From Paragordius varius (taxonomy: Eukaryota > Nematomorpha): 64,000 nucleotides of DNA. The position numbers and the translations under genes were made by a program. The notes under the pieces were generated by a model, which saw nothing but the letters and a program-made list of their open reading frames with translations, was not told the DNA's origin and did not search any database. This document shows positions 1 to 29,968 of the stretch, piece by piece. Position 1 is the stretch's first letter; each line of letters opens with the position of its first letter. The stretch spans positions 7,440,001 through 7,504,000 of the forward strand of contig OZ176054.1 of the NCBI GenBank assembly GCA_964247055.1. The letters are read 5' to 3'.

Positions 1-438
1 TTTATATTTTGTCTAAATCAATCGGTGTTTTCTGATTCAGGGGTCACATCCCCCTCTCTAAAATAAAACCATTTATTGGTTATAAAGATTTTCTTTGATT
101 TTTCTGAAATGTCCAAATCATAGTAAAAACAATACAATAAAACAAAAATTTCCTAAATAACTGGAAATCGTTTTCGAAATTACGCCTTTGTATCTGCAAA
201 ACATTTAAAAGCTTTTTAAGGTGGTTTTACATGGTTTAATTTTATCTCGATTCTATATATTTAGTTTTATATTTTATATACGCTAACTGTTGATAATGGT
301 TAGTAAAGGAAAGGTCATGTTATTTATATATTTTAATTGATTGTGTCAAGTATTTAATTATGAAGACATTAAGAGAATTTCATGATAAGACGTGCTTTAT
401 CAAATATGAATAAGCTGTAACTGGTTTTAAGGATAGAG

Positions 439-480
439 CAGTGGTACTTAAACCGCGGCACACTGGCCGCATGCGGCCGT
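439..480. mobile_element. hAT-like transposon end (fragment)
   Basis: A GC-rich patch in AT-rich DNA begins CAGTGGTACTTAAACCG and runs into a GGCCGCATGCGGCC core. This is the usual look of a hAT terminal and subterminal region, and it resembles the hAT copies at 51.9, 55.1 and 60.8 kb. No partner end or target duplication was found nearby, so only this end is called. Confidence 0.45.
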
Positions 481-1029
481 CAAAATGTCTTTTTAGTGGC
501 CCTAAATTATTTATTAATTTTAATAAACTTATTTTGAGGAAAAATATCCGCAAATGTGTCAAACAACTATGAAATATTTATCAGTATTGGATGGTGTAGG
601 GACCTTCAAATTTTGTTGGGTACAAGTGTGATCTAATATTTTCTGGGCAATAATATGACCTTGAGACGGAATAAAGATTGCGGGAAAAAAAACCGGTGGG
701 ACACTCTTATAATCCAATATTAGTATCTGGTTTGAATCATTTAGCATTCTTAAAAGTTTTACATGGGACAAATTAATCATTTTAACAATACAAGGTGCAA
801 GCTGACCAATTTTTTTATGAGTATACGAAATCACCGCATAGTATTTATTTTCCACCAATATTTATATGTGCGACATTATCGGTTATCATATGTCATAGGA
901 AATCTAACTTTTGGGCTGTTAAGTTTTCATTAGTTCGATTACTTTTGTATTAATAAATCCAGGCTAAAATGATTTAGCAAGTAATTTTGGCATCTTATAG
1001 ATATGGTATATGATGTTTAATTGGTTAAA

Positions 1030-1033
<4 letters not shown>

Positions 1034-1061
<28 letters not shown>
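1034..1061. repeat. (TA)n microsatellite
   Basis: An uninterrupted run of about 14 TA units. Similar runs occur at about 27000-27026, 33498-33528, 44569-44618 and 47939-47961. Positions 1-1915 otherwise hold nothing I can support as a gene. Confidence 0.9.
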
Positions 1062-1064
<3 letters not shown>

Positions 1065-1915
1065 CAAATTATTATTGTTTACTCAGCAAACAAATAAACA
1101 TAAGACATGTATATAGGGGGTTACCACCTACATACCTTTAAATATTTTCTTAATATGATCAACTTGTGCCCAAAAATTTTGTTGATAACGTTGCCATTTT
1201 TATTCCAATATTTTGTTGGATTTATTCGATGCAAGAGTAATAATTATTTAAATATAATAATAATCGTAAATTAACTAGTTGAAAAAAATAACTATTTCCT
1301 TTAGCAAAGGAGGGATCAGATTCCGAAAGGTTTGAATAAAATCGGATCGAGAACCATCAGCGTTTTTAAAAAGCCGTTTTGGAAAATGGAGAAAAAATTA
1401 ATTTTAGATATCTTATACAAATTATTCGTTTTAATGTTGTTTTTTTTTAAAATTTATCTTAGAATGTCATATATTTTTGGCTTTTATACGAAATATTCCT
1501 GCCAATTTATATAGTTTTTGTGGGTTCTTTTCACACTTTATTATAATATTTTGGCTATTTGTTAATTGTAAAAAAATGGGCTGAAACAATCTGTGTATTG
1601 ATTAAATTTGTGTTTAGTTATTTATTCCAATTATCTGCATAAAATTTTATAACTGTTTTAAAAGTTGCAAAAACCGATTGCGGAATTACTCCATCGCGGC
1701 TTTTTTACATCGTGATAATTCAATTTTAGTCCAGCCTTTATACTTTTAAAATTTATTATCAACCTATTACTCAATATTGTATATAAAAAATTCTCTAGTT
1801 TATATTTCATAGAAGAGCGGGTTAATTTAAAATAGGCGGATTTAAAGATTGGTCAATCGTAAAAAACTACTAAATACATCAATAATATGTTTTTTTAAAT
1901 TACTGCGCATCTTTA

Positions 1916-2121
1916 CAGTATGCATTTTAATTGTTGCTTATTTCACACTATAGTTTGGTAATTCGCAACACAGTAGTTTATGAAAACCACAATAAAATAT
2001 TGAATTATAGGGTAAGAAAGAAAATTGTTTATTCAACAATTTATTGTTTTTTCCATATACTACTGTGTTGCGAAAGTGCCCAACTACAGTGTGACATAAA
2101 CAACCATTAAAATATGCATAC
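1916..2121. mobile_element. mariner-type MITE, family A (copy 1)
   Basis: A palindromic element with long terminal inverted repeats that begin CAGTATGCATTTTAA after a TA dinucleotide. The inner arms contain CAACACAGTAGT and its complement. The right end is mutated. Family A also occurs at 41826-42010 and 59561-59721, where both ends are intact between TA dinucleotides. A TA target and ends starting CAGT are typical of Tc1/mariner non-autonomous elements. There is no coding capacity. Confidence 0.8.
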
Positions 2122-2648
2122 TTTATTTTCTAGCATATGCCATATGAAAAATTAAATCTAGGAATATTTTCATTAAGCTTTTTGAAGGTCATCACTGCTA
2201 AATTTAGTTTATAATGTAATTGAAAAGATATATTAAATAAAGGAAAAATATTGTGTGCAATTAAAACAAAGATCAGAACCAGTCCCAAAGGGGATGGGTC
2301 AATCGTCAGGTTGCCAAAAAATCTTTTTATGGAAAATGATTAAGCTTCTGGTTCCATTATTTTTTAGTGTTGTGATTTTGGTGTCACTTTTTATTGATAT
2401 AATATAATTAGTCAAAAAATGTAAAGATATTGTGCCAATCATTAAAAAATTCCAAAAATATATTTATCCATTTTAAACTGTGGTGGTACCTTTTAAAAAT
2501 CTGAGATGATGTTTTTAAAACCATTTTCTGATTCGAAAATTGTAGTTGTCTCTAGCTCCATAAGATTCCGATTTATTTTTTAATTTAACCATAGGAAATA
2601 TTGTCTTAAGTGTATAAAAATACTTTTAATTTTTTATACAAAATACAG

Positions 2649-4031
2649 ATGATGGTGTAAAATGCATAGGCAAATGCCAAGGGCTTAGATTCAATCAACA
2701 GAAAAAAACACATGAATACGTAATTGATTGCATTAAGTGCGAAAATTACACAAACCCATCATTACTTTCTGCTATAAATGCCGTTGGAATGTCTAAATAC
2801 ACAAGAAACCCCTCCTTAAGTATAGTTTGCTTTGTAAATATGTGATTTTTATCATTTATAAGCGACCACAAAATATTAACATATTATAATATGTTACAGA
2901 TTAGAAATAAGTCTCAAAAATTTGGGCGCGATAAAAAACGGATTAATTAGTTATTTTTTTGTTAGCCCGCTGGCTTCCTGTAATTTTATGATTAAAACAT
3001 AAGTCAAAAACTATCTGTAACAAATATCATTTAATTTAACACGGATCGGTTAAAATTTATCATATATTTGATCTAACACTACCGATTACTTACAAAATAA
3101 TTAATATCGCGATCTGAGATTTATAATTAAATTCATAGAATTCACAAAATATTACATAGCAAAGAAATATTATTGGTGTCATATTTTAAAAAATGTGTAT
3201 GTTTCTATATTCGATTCATATTATTTTTGGCCAATCGGAAAAACAGTAGCGCATGGGTACAAAACAACAAACAAATGAAATGGTTGAATTGACAATATTT
3301 CCTATCTTACACCATTAAATTTTATTTAATTATGGACCAAATTTATATTATACGGACAAGATTTTAACATAAATAATTATAATCTTTTTTGACACATTAT
3401 AGTAAGGCAATTTGCAACACACAGTAGTGTATGTAAAAAAACAACAAAATGTGAAATAAACAAATATTTTCTTACTTTTTTCCATACACTCCTGAGTTGC
3501 AAATTGATTGCCCTACTATAGCATGTGAAATAAGCTACGCTATAGAACCAATTGGCCAACAATATGAATTGACCAACATTAATGTACAAATACTAATAAA
3601 CATGTTAAATAGAGCCGCTTCAATGCTAAGTTATAGGGTTACAGATTGGATTATTAATTATTTCCCCATGAATATTTTAATAAACGCTATTAGAATAAAT
3701 AAAAGTTAATATAAGGATCTTTGATATACCAATCTTAAGTTTCAATCATTTCCATTTTGGGGGCCTGTATAAAAGTATATTTTCAATTTTTGTTAAATAT
3801 TAAGCAAAGTGTAGCTTTGAAATCTTATTTCGAATATTTTCAATTAAATGAAATGAGCTTTTGATATACTAAAATATATATTGTCTCATATCAACTATAA
3901 TGATACAATATTTTATACCCTCAGGAACATGGCAATGCCGACGTGATTGTTCACAACAAGCATACAAAATAAGTTATGAAGAATTTATAAAATGTTTAAA
4001 ATACCAATGTAACTATCCAAATAATAAATGA
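2649..4031 (+). CDS. Partial gene for a small Cys-rich protein, last two exons
   Basis: I do not recognise this gene. Exon 2649-2819 follows a pyrimidine-rich acceptor ending in CAG and stops at a GTATAG donor. Exon 3925-4031 follows ACCCTCAG and ends in TGA. Both junctions are phase 1, so the exons join in frame to about 91 residues. Each exon carries a similar cysteine unit: CIGKC then DCIKC about 17 residues on, and WQCRRDC then KCLKYQC about 14 residues on, each with a Tyr a few residues before the second pair. This looks like two disulfide-linked hairpin units of a secreted protein. The first exon needs an upstream donor in phase 1, which I could not locate; the 5' exons and any signal peptide may lie left of the window. 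A family A MITE sits in the intron. A chance ORF pair cannot be excluded. Confidence 0.4.
3388..3535. mobile_element. mariner-type MITE, family A (partial copy)
   Basis: The core of the family A palindrome is present: GCAACACACAGTAGTGTATG, and in inverted form TCCATACACTCCTGAGTTGC. The outermost CAGTATGC ends are lost. It lies inside the intron of the Cys-rich candidate gene. Confidence 0.65.
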
Positions 4032-7000
4032 TATAAAATAAATGTGAATTAATATAAGTATAAATATAACACAGGTATATTCAACTGACTAAATTGACAA
4101 TAAATTTCTCATAAGGTCTTTCTTTGAAATCGCCATAAGGATTAAACCGAAGGAAAAACCGGCTGGTTGTTTAATAAAAGCGAAATTTTCATTAATGTTC
4201 ATAATTTTCGCCAACATTTCCCCCCCATTGCATCGGACTATTTTTTCCCTGAAGTATAAATTTGGTTAAATAATACAACAAAAAGGCCATAAAATGCATA
4301 TTTTCAATATTTATAGTTATAACCGTTTAAAATCTTAGACATAAAATTGAATGCTATATAAATGAAAATAAGGCATAACACTGCTCAACAAGGTTTTGCA
4401 CCACCCCATTATTTTTGCATTTTCTGATACCTAATGGCATGGAAAGACCAAAACAAAAAGGAAAATTGAGGCCACCAATAGGATTTTTCCGAAATTTAAT
4501 TTTTAATTTTGTATTTAATGTAAAAATAACAATCTTTCCTCGTGTATATATGTTTACATATTCAAACGAACAAATCGATACAAGTAATATTCCATGCATG
4601 AATAACAAAATTCTAGGCATTAAATAAGATACTAAACAAACTAAGAGCCAAAGTATTAAAAATCTAAAAGGGGCTTATATATAGTGTGATAGATATGGGC
4701 GGCTGCACAAGCTCTGCATATCCCCCATGCGATCCAATTATGCCAGATATGGCAAAGATAACAATAAGTAATCTTAAAGCCCGATAAGAGAGACTTGCAA
4801 GCAAAATCCAGGCAAATTGACATGTCAAATTAACCAATTCACAGAATAAAGTTAGATAAATTCTACAATTAAATTGAATAAAAAAATTAGGTAAATACAA
4901 ATGGTCCAATCCCATAATAGTAAATTCTACTAAAAGTGGCTACACAACATCCATCTGAAATTAAACAACCAATAATTTTAAAAAATAAAGTATATCCACT
5001 AGATATAAATAAAGGATTTTTTGTAAGAACCAACTCAAGAAAAAAAGCCTAATAAGTACTCGAACGAAAACTAACAAAAAAAATATAGCCTATCTAAAAG
5101 CCGAAGGTTTCATAGAATGCCTTTTTTAGTATTTTTTAAAAAAAATTTTATACGTATTAAAAATTCACTTGAAAGAAAAGGACTAAATTTTGACGTTTAA
5201 GTCCGTACTATTTTTTTCTCTCTGATATTTAAATGACATATTTATATTCAAAAGATGGAGTTTAAAACGCTTTATTAAATGATATTAAGTTTATAATATA
5301 ATAACATTTTATTATAAAGTTATATTTAATTTTCTCTCGATTTTCTCCTGTTTTTAAAAAATTGAAAAACCTATAATATTTCAAAATTCTGATTGGCGGG
5401 ATCAAAAATTTTTTGACATTCGGTTTTAAAACACGAAATTAGTCATAGTTTAAAAGTTTGAGTGGTGGTGCTCAAAAATATCCAAATTTGTCGACTAGTG
5501 TAATTTAAAAAATCAAAAATAAATGTTATTGAATAATTTTTTTGTAACTGTTTTACCATAGAATAAGACGTTGTGGCTAAAAGGCTGTAAACCATTTCAA
5601 CAATATATTGCTTAATGCCGGGAAGAATTATTGTTTAATACATTAATTTAGCTAGTTATTAATTATTGCCAAATAGCATATGCAGCAAAGTGAATTATTA
5701 TTGGCTAATAATAGTAAAAAACGAAAAAAATAATAATGCCAATAATACTTCCCTTTGTATAGGTTATTTGGCATGTTTAATGTAAAAAAATTGAATGAAG
5801 CATTTAATAGCTATTAGTAAAAAAATTTTTTTAGAATATGCTCTAATTTTGCTATTATTTAATATGACAAAATTGCCATAAATGTAATAAATATGTTCGC
5901 AAATATTCATAGAGCCCAAAATTAACACCATTAGAATTTTAAAACACATTTCTATTATGATATTTTTTCGCGCACAGTGTGTATGTAAAAATTGCTTTTT
6001 GTTTATCTTTGATTAAATCAACAAATGAATGAAGATTTTGGGTTATTTTAGGGCAAATAATCCCCTCTCCACCCATTATTGCACATTGTGGTATTAAACA
6101 TAACAATTTCTAATAAGTTAAATAAATGTGAAATACAAAGCTTTTTTGTCCAACATTCCAATATTAACAATGTTTAAGAAATAAAATACAAAACATTTTT
6201 AGTTCAAATATTGGGATCGCTGGTTATAAAAAAATTATAAAACATATACTGTTATATACTATTGCTCACTATATATTTATTGCCTTAATATTAAAAAAAA
6301 TCCACTTTTTAATTCTAATCCACATATTCTCCAAACGTATTTTGAATCGCAAAATTTTGCTATGTTTAGCAACACCATAAAAGAAACGAAAACTATCATA
6401 AATTGTGAACATCATTTTGTTAAATGTAGATTTGTAGGGTAATATAATATATTTTCATATAGAATCATAAAATAGATGAGAAATATTTACGTCAAGTAAA
6501 TCGTTTTGAAGTTTTATGGATTTATAGACATATTATAATTTTAATATAATCATCATATAGAGAAATCTATTTTTTGATTGATTAGATTTGTCTAATGAAA
6601 AACATGTTAATTATTTTATTTGCAAATAATTATATATACCCATTTCTCACGCATTTTACATGATATATCATTTAATCGCGTTACAATTATTAAATTAATT
6701 GATTGTTTTTTATTTTCAGAAAGGATACTTGACAGCCCTAGGTCACAAATAGCACCGCAATAATTTTTTTGTTTTCGAATAAAAGGTTTTCAAAGCAGAG
6801 AAAGAATATTTTGTTATTTTTTTGCTTTTTTAGTGTTAGCCTGATGCAAGTTTCTTGCCATTTTGTCCAAAGTGTCCGATTATTGTACAAAATGTGGGAA
6901 TTCACACCTACAATATCAATAATATTGAAAAACAGTCGATATAGCTATCGCAATGTTGTTCGCCATGTAGTTTAATACTTGACATTTTAGTAGTTTCACA

Positions 7001-7529
7001 AAAATTAGTATTATCATAAAATCAATAACATTCGTAAGTTTGTGGCAATTTCTTTAGTCACCCCCTCATAGTGCATAGAGTACTCAATACAATACGGGAA
7101 TTTTTTTCTTCTTGGTGAAGTTTCATTTCTCGATACTCTTTCAGCCACAATATCCAAATTATTTACCAGCAAATATTTTTAAAGGTGCATTTTCCGAAGA
7201 AATATAAAATCTCAAAAATAAAGAGTAATCCAGTAAATAATTTAAAATATTTTTGGCGCTATGAAAGGAATGAAAATTTGTTTTCATAAATAATATTAGA
7301 TTAATTATAATTTTCTAAGAAGAAGCATAAATTTAGATTGCAATCTGTCCCATCAAGTAGCTTTTTAAAACAAGTAATCCATATGGTGTGTGGTCTCTAA
7401 TCCCAATTTAGAATAAAGGATCAAACAAGCGATATACTTAATAATTTCATTTAGAACAGCAAGAACAAACTTTATGTTTCAGTTCATAAATTCAATGAAT
7501 TAAGGAGAATGAGAAAAAACAATCTACGT
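4032..7529. other. Intergenic, no supported gene
   Basis: About 3.5 kb of AT-rich DNA. The open frames here are short, overlap on both strands and show no family motifs. It holds a partial family B MITE at about 5650-5785. A splice-acceptor-like site at 6719 is followed by a 10-codon open frame, which is too little to call. Confidence 0.6.
5650..5785. mobile_element. mariner-type MITE, family B (partial copy)
   Basis: It shares the family B arms: TTATTAATTATTGCCAAATAG, and in inverted form CTATTTGGCA-like sequence, around a centre rich in AATAATA. The terminal CAGTATGAGTAAGTATAC part seen in copies at 20952 and 54372 is missing. Confidence 0.6.
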
Positions 7530-7792
7530 ATAAAGTAGCATGCGCCACGAGGCGGTCATTAAAGAAAATGCCAAAAGACTTTTCGGAGATCATTAATTTT
7601 TATAATAATACTAAATTTGGTGTCGATGACCAAAATGTCAAGTATTACATCACACGGCGTACAACATTGCGATGGCCATTACGCCTGTTTTTCAATATTA
7701 TTGACATTGCAGGCGTAAATGCCCACATTTTATACAATGATAATCGGACATATAAACTGTCGCGACGATTATTTTTGGATGAAAAAAGTTAA
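7530..7792 (+). pseudogene. piggyBac-type transposase relic (C-terminal part of the DDE domain)
   Basis: The frame from 7568 to 7792 contains a stretch like the conserved C-terminal region of piggyBac (DDE_Tnp_1_7) transposases: FYNNTKFGVDD, then YYITRRTTLRWPLRLFFNI, then DIAGVNAHILY. In the family this corresponds to the 'YN.TKGGVD...RRWPL..FYN.LD...N' block. A piece of the upstream His-rich segment (MRHEAVIKENAK) lies in another frame just before it, at about 7541-7576, so the relic is frameshifted. Only about 75 residues of a transposase of normally 500-600 remain, and the protein ends at a TAA. It is clearly dead. It is notable because TTAA-flanked elements are abundant in the window. Confidence 0.75.
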
Positions 7793-8670
7793 CTTGCCTC
7801 AACGCTACAACAAAAAACAAGAAATTATAATAAAATCTTCCTTTTCGGCTTAAGAAACGTTAGATGAGTATAAAATTATTTGCAAATAAAATAAAAAACA
7901 TGTTCGATATTATTAAAGTTTTTCTAAACTTGGGCACGTAACTTAGGGAGTTTATTATTTTTATCTGTAAGTGTTAATCAATAAACTCATTATAAATTAA
8001 TTTATATGAACTAAGGCCAAAAAACCTCAAAACGATCTATGGAAAATAAATTTATATTAAGTGTTAGTGACTAATTAGAGAAAATATGTGTAGTTATTAG
8101 ATATGAATTATATCTAGCGTCAATTATATATTCGGCAGTTCGTGGATCATATTAAAGGAATCCATTTGAGAAATTACCCGCTCGTAAAAACCCATTTTTA
8201 CGAAACCAACTTGAATCACACTAAAAAAAGAACAAATTCATGTTTGTCTGGAGAATAAAATTTAAAGCAGCATTTTCCTAAAATTATAAAAATAATACCC
8301 TTAAAACCTGGACATACTTCATCAATTTAGGTTTGATCCAAAATTAATAGATTTCTTATACAAATTTCATATATGGTTACACCTTTGTCAAAAAACTCTT
8401 GTGCCTTGTTACTTTATCAAATCGGAGTACATAAACATTAAATTCCTCAGGACTAGATTAATTGGTTTTTTGTGTTTTATAATTTGTAATGGAAAAAGTG
8501 GTGGAGGATGATGGATTATGGCTCCCGGAAATTATTTTTAATTTGGGTCAGATGTTTAAAACCATACGAACAATCTTGAATACTATTATAAATTTAACTT
8601 TTTCGAATATGTATCAATCAGTGATTGGATAAATCAATAAGTTTGTACAGGACCTTTTAAAAATATTTTG

Positions 8671-9229
8671 TTAGTAACATTTCGATTCAAAGTGGGATAT
8701 CTAAATACCCCATTCTAATTTGAGTTAGGAAAAAACTACTGTAGGAAACGGTCCCATTTATGCGTCCCTAAAAAAATTATATAAATATCCAAAATATCTA
8801 AATAAAATTTTGTTTTGAAAAAAAAATTCCATGTCAAACTACTTCGAAGCCATTTTTATTTTACAATTTTTTGCAAAATATTGTCATTTAATTTTAAGGG
8901 TATTAAAGCTAATTTTTTATATAAATTACATCTAACATTGATAGTAATAGAAAAAGCGGTTTATTTTGTATTATTTTTTAATTTTACCATTTCACACATG
9001 GCACGTTGACAAAATTTTTTCCTTTCGGTTTTATCTTAAAATATGCAATATCAAATATTTTTGAAATAAAATTTTTATTTTCGGTTTATTAATGTTATAT
9101 AAGAGCAAAATTTTTCCATGGTTTCGATTCCTTCCATATTTTTAAAAGAATTTAATTTTAAACATTTGGGTATTTAACTACCCCAATTGGAATCGAAGGA
9201 CTAAAATGAATATTTGATCCAAGTGTTAA
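8671..9229 (-). mobile_element. TTAA-flanked non-autonomous element, family T1 (copy a)
   Basis: An element of about 560 bp with related ends. The left end has CGATTCAAAGTGGGATATCTAAATACCCC. The right end has the complementary motif, then CCAAGTGTTAA. The internal sequence aligns with copies at 9720, 10346, 30479, 30775, 38771 and 52702. A second terminal fragment, 9230-9299, follows directly. No ORF of note. Confidence 0.7.
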
Positions 9230-9719
9230 ACAGGCCTGTATTTAACTACCCCAATTTAATTCGAAGAACGGAAATGAATATGTTGTAAACAAGTGTTAGA
9301 TAAGAGTTTTTTGGGAAAATTTAAGTGCTTCATTCCAAAATATGTCATAAATATATAATAAATAAGAAAAGCAAAGCAATATTTATTATTTTAAATTATA
9401 GATAAAACCTTTAAATGTCTCAAATTTTTTGACTCATCCTGAATGGCTAAATTTTCATATCGAAAAATGTTCTTCTCAAAAAAACTTTGAAATTTTTTTT
9501 GAAGCGTACTTCATAATATTTTGAGACATAATGGAAGCGGAATATAAACGCTTGAAGATAATATACTGTTTAATAAGAGAATTAATTATCTTTTAAAAAG
9601 GTGAAAAAATTATGACTTTCGGAACCTATATCCAAAAATCAAAAAATGTTATCCTTATATATGTAGTTCATTATATATTTAATTGATATTTCTAATAAGA
9701 CATTTAGTTTTTCCCAAAA

Positions 9720-10918
9720 TTAACCCTTCGTTCAAATTGGGGTATCTAAATACCCCAGACTAAATTTAAATTGAAATTTTTAAAAAACCACTAAAGGAAA
9801 CGGTTGCAATTTAAATTTATGCTTCTATCCCGATAAATATTATATAAATATGCCAAAATATGTTGATAAAATTTTGTTTTGAAAAAAAAGTTCCATCTCA
9901 AACTACTTCGACGCCATTTTTTTTACAAAAATTTTGCAAAATATCAAATGGAATATTTTAAAAAACTACTGAAAAAATGCTAAAACTCATTCTACTTGAA
10001 AATCATAAAACCAAATATCTAAATAAAATTTAGTTGTTCCGTATCAAACTACTTGGACATTTTCATATTTTGAAAAATATCGTGTTTATTTGATTATAAG
10101 CCTAAAGCTTAGTTTACTTTTCTATTAAAATCGCATTTTACATTGATAAAAGAAAAAGTAGAATATTTTGCATCTATTTATATTTAGCTTGCGCACACTT
10201 GTATATTGACTAAATTTTTACCTTTGGTTTCATATTCTATAATATCAAGTATTTTTGGATGATTTTTATAATATTTCGGTTCATTAATGTTATATAGTGC
10301 ATACTTTTGTCACAATTTCAATTTATCCCATATTTTTTGAAATATTTAACACTTGGATAAAAGATATTCATTTTAATCCTTCGATTCAAATTGAATTATT
10401 TGAATACCCATACCTGTTTAATATATAATTTAAAAAATATAGAAGGAATCAAATCATGGCAAAATTTTGAACTAATAAAACATTGGTAAACCGAAATTTA
10501 TAAAAAATTTTATTCAAAAATACTTGATATGTCTTTTTTTATTGTAAAATTCAAAGGTAAATATTTAGTCATTGTAACATATGTCCATTGGCTAAATTGA
10601 ATCATAATACAAAATAAACCGCTTTTTCCATCAATGTTAGTGATTTAATTAAAATTAGCTTTGATTTTACCGTTAGAATCCAATATACACGATATTTTGC
10701 AAAATTTTTGTAAAATTAAAATGGCGTCCAAGTAGTTTGACATGGAACTTTTTTTCTAAACGAAATTTTATTTGGATATTTTGGCATTTTTATATAATTT
10801 TTATTAGGATAGAAGCAAAAATTTAAATTGGGACTGTTTCCTTTAGTAGTTTATTAGAATTATTAATTTAAATTTGGTCTGGCGTATTTAGATATCCCAA
10901 TTTAAATCGAAGTGTTAA
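9720..10918. mobile_element. Two T1 elements in inverted tail-to-tail arrangement
   Basis: Copy b (9720-10345) starts TTAACCCTTCGTTCAAATTGGGG and lacks its last ~100 bp. Copy c (10346-10918) starts TTAACACTTGGATA and ends CGAAGTGTTAA. They lie in opposite orientation and share most of their length, giving a large imperfect palindrome of about 1.2 kb. Neither codes for protein. The TTAA at the ends fits piggyBac-type target sites. Confidence 0.7.
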
Positions 10919-11101
10919 TTTTAAACAAGCCTGTGGTGTGCCCAATTTGAATCAAAGTATATAAATGAATCGTGTTTCCAAGTGATAAGGGCCACATCAA
11001 CAAGATTATCCTATTTGAATATAATTGGAAATATATTTTTTAAATAGCTTTTTATAATTCAAATTTTTAACAATGCCTTCACCTTTCTCGTACAACACCA
11101 T

Positions 11102-11377
11102 ATGAACAATAAAAAATCTAGGAAAAAGCCGGTATTTTGTCGTCTAATACGGTAGAGAGAATCCAAAAAATTCAAGCAGAGAAAAGAAGAAAAGCGTCAG
11201 AAATATGAAGCAAAAAGAATTGCCAAAGAAGCAGCGGCTAAAGCTTACAAAGCTAAAAAAATAAATAATTTTAAAAAGATTGCTCAAAAAACAAAAAAAG
11301 GACAACCGAATTTAAACTCGCAAGTCGGAATATTATTGAACAAGTTGCAAAACAGTTTAACAAATAAACCATCATAA
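11102..11377 (+). CDS. CCDC59: CCDC59/TAP26-like rRNA-processing protein (C-terminal core)
   Basis: The encoded protein is very basic and ends in KTKKGQPNLNSQVGILLNKL, the signature C-terminus of CCDC59 (TTF-1-associated protein 26) and of the Fyv7 rRNA-processing family. It is preceded by a KR/EA-rich helix (KYEAKRIAKEAAAKAYKAKK). Family members act in small-subunit ribosome biogenesis in the nucleolus. The model is exon 11102-11131, a 24-nt intron (GT..TAG, with a CTAATAC branch-like motif) and exon 11156-11377, giving 83 residues in frame; unspliced, a TAG stops the frame. The stop codon overlaps an AATAAA. Human CCDC59 has about 240 residues, so the N-terminal part is missing, reduced, or on unseen upstream exons, and the ATG is provisional. 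The gene runs convergent to the phosphatase gene, whose stop lies about 560 bp away. Confidence 0.75.
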
Positions 11378-11941
11378 TAAACAATTGATTCATTTATTAC
11401 TTGAAGCATATAAATGCGCATTCTATAAGCGGCATATCAAAAAATTATAAATATAAAAATATGAGTATTGTATAACATGACAAAATTAAAATTTCAATCA
11501 TTCTTTGGTGTGATATTTTGATTTCATTGAAAGCAAAAGGCTTTTCATGGATAAATGCAGCTTGTAATAATCATCCTGATAATATAAATAAAATAATTTT
11601 ACATGATAATTATAAAAGTAATGATCGTTTAAGTCGATAAACTTAGCAATTCAATAATTATTTTTTTAAATATCTGTACTTGATATTAAGATGCAGTAAA
11701 ATTTATTATTTTACATTACAACAAAATCGGTGTAAAATTTTTTAGATTAATTTATTATATGTTAGCAACCTTTTTTTGTTCACGCCCCAAAAACTGATAT
11801 AAAACAAAATCAAATTAAATAATTTGATTAAAAATTTTTAAACTCCATATACTGATATCAATCTGCTATCTATCATACAATATCAACTTTATCTTATGCT
11901 TCTTTAACAAAAACAATGCTGCTTAGTTAATGCATTAATTT
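11378..11941. other. Intergenic between CCDC59-like and phosphatase gene 3' ends
   Basis: About 560 bp between two convergent genes, presumably holding both 3' UTRs. AATAAA occurs at 11376-11381 on the plus strand. I see no other gene. Confidence 0.5.

Positions 11942-29968
<18,027 letters not shown>

Noticed and set aside
559-858. Minus-strand ORF of 99 codons
   Set aside because: No recognisable domain and no flanking splice sites with matching phase. It could be a transposase remnant near the hAT end at 439, but the evidence is too weak.
4354-4627. Overlapping ORFs on both strands (88 and 70 codons)
   Set aside because: Mirror-image open frames in AT-rich DNA without motifs or splice context.
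6720-6749. Ten-codon frame after a strong acceptor (KGYLTALGHK then stop)
   Set aside because: It could be a terminal exon, but there is no upstream exon in matching phase and no homology.
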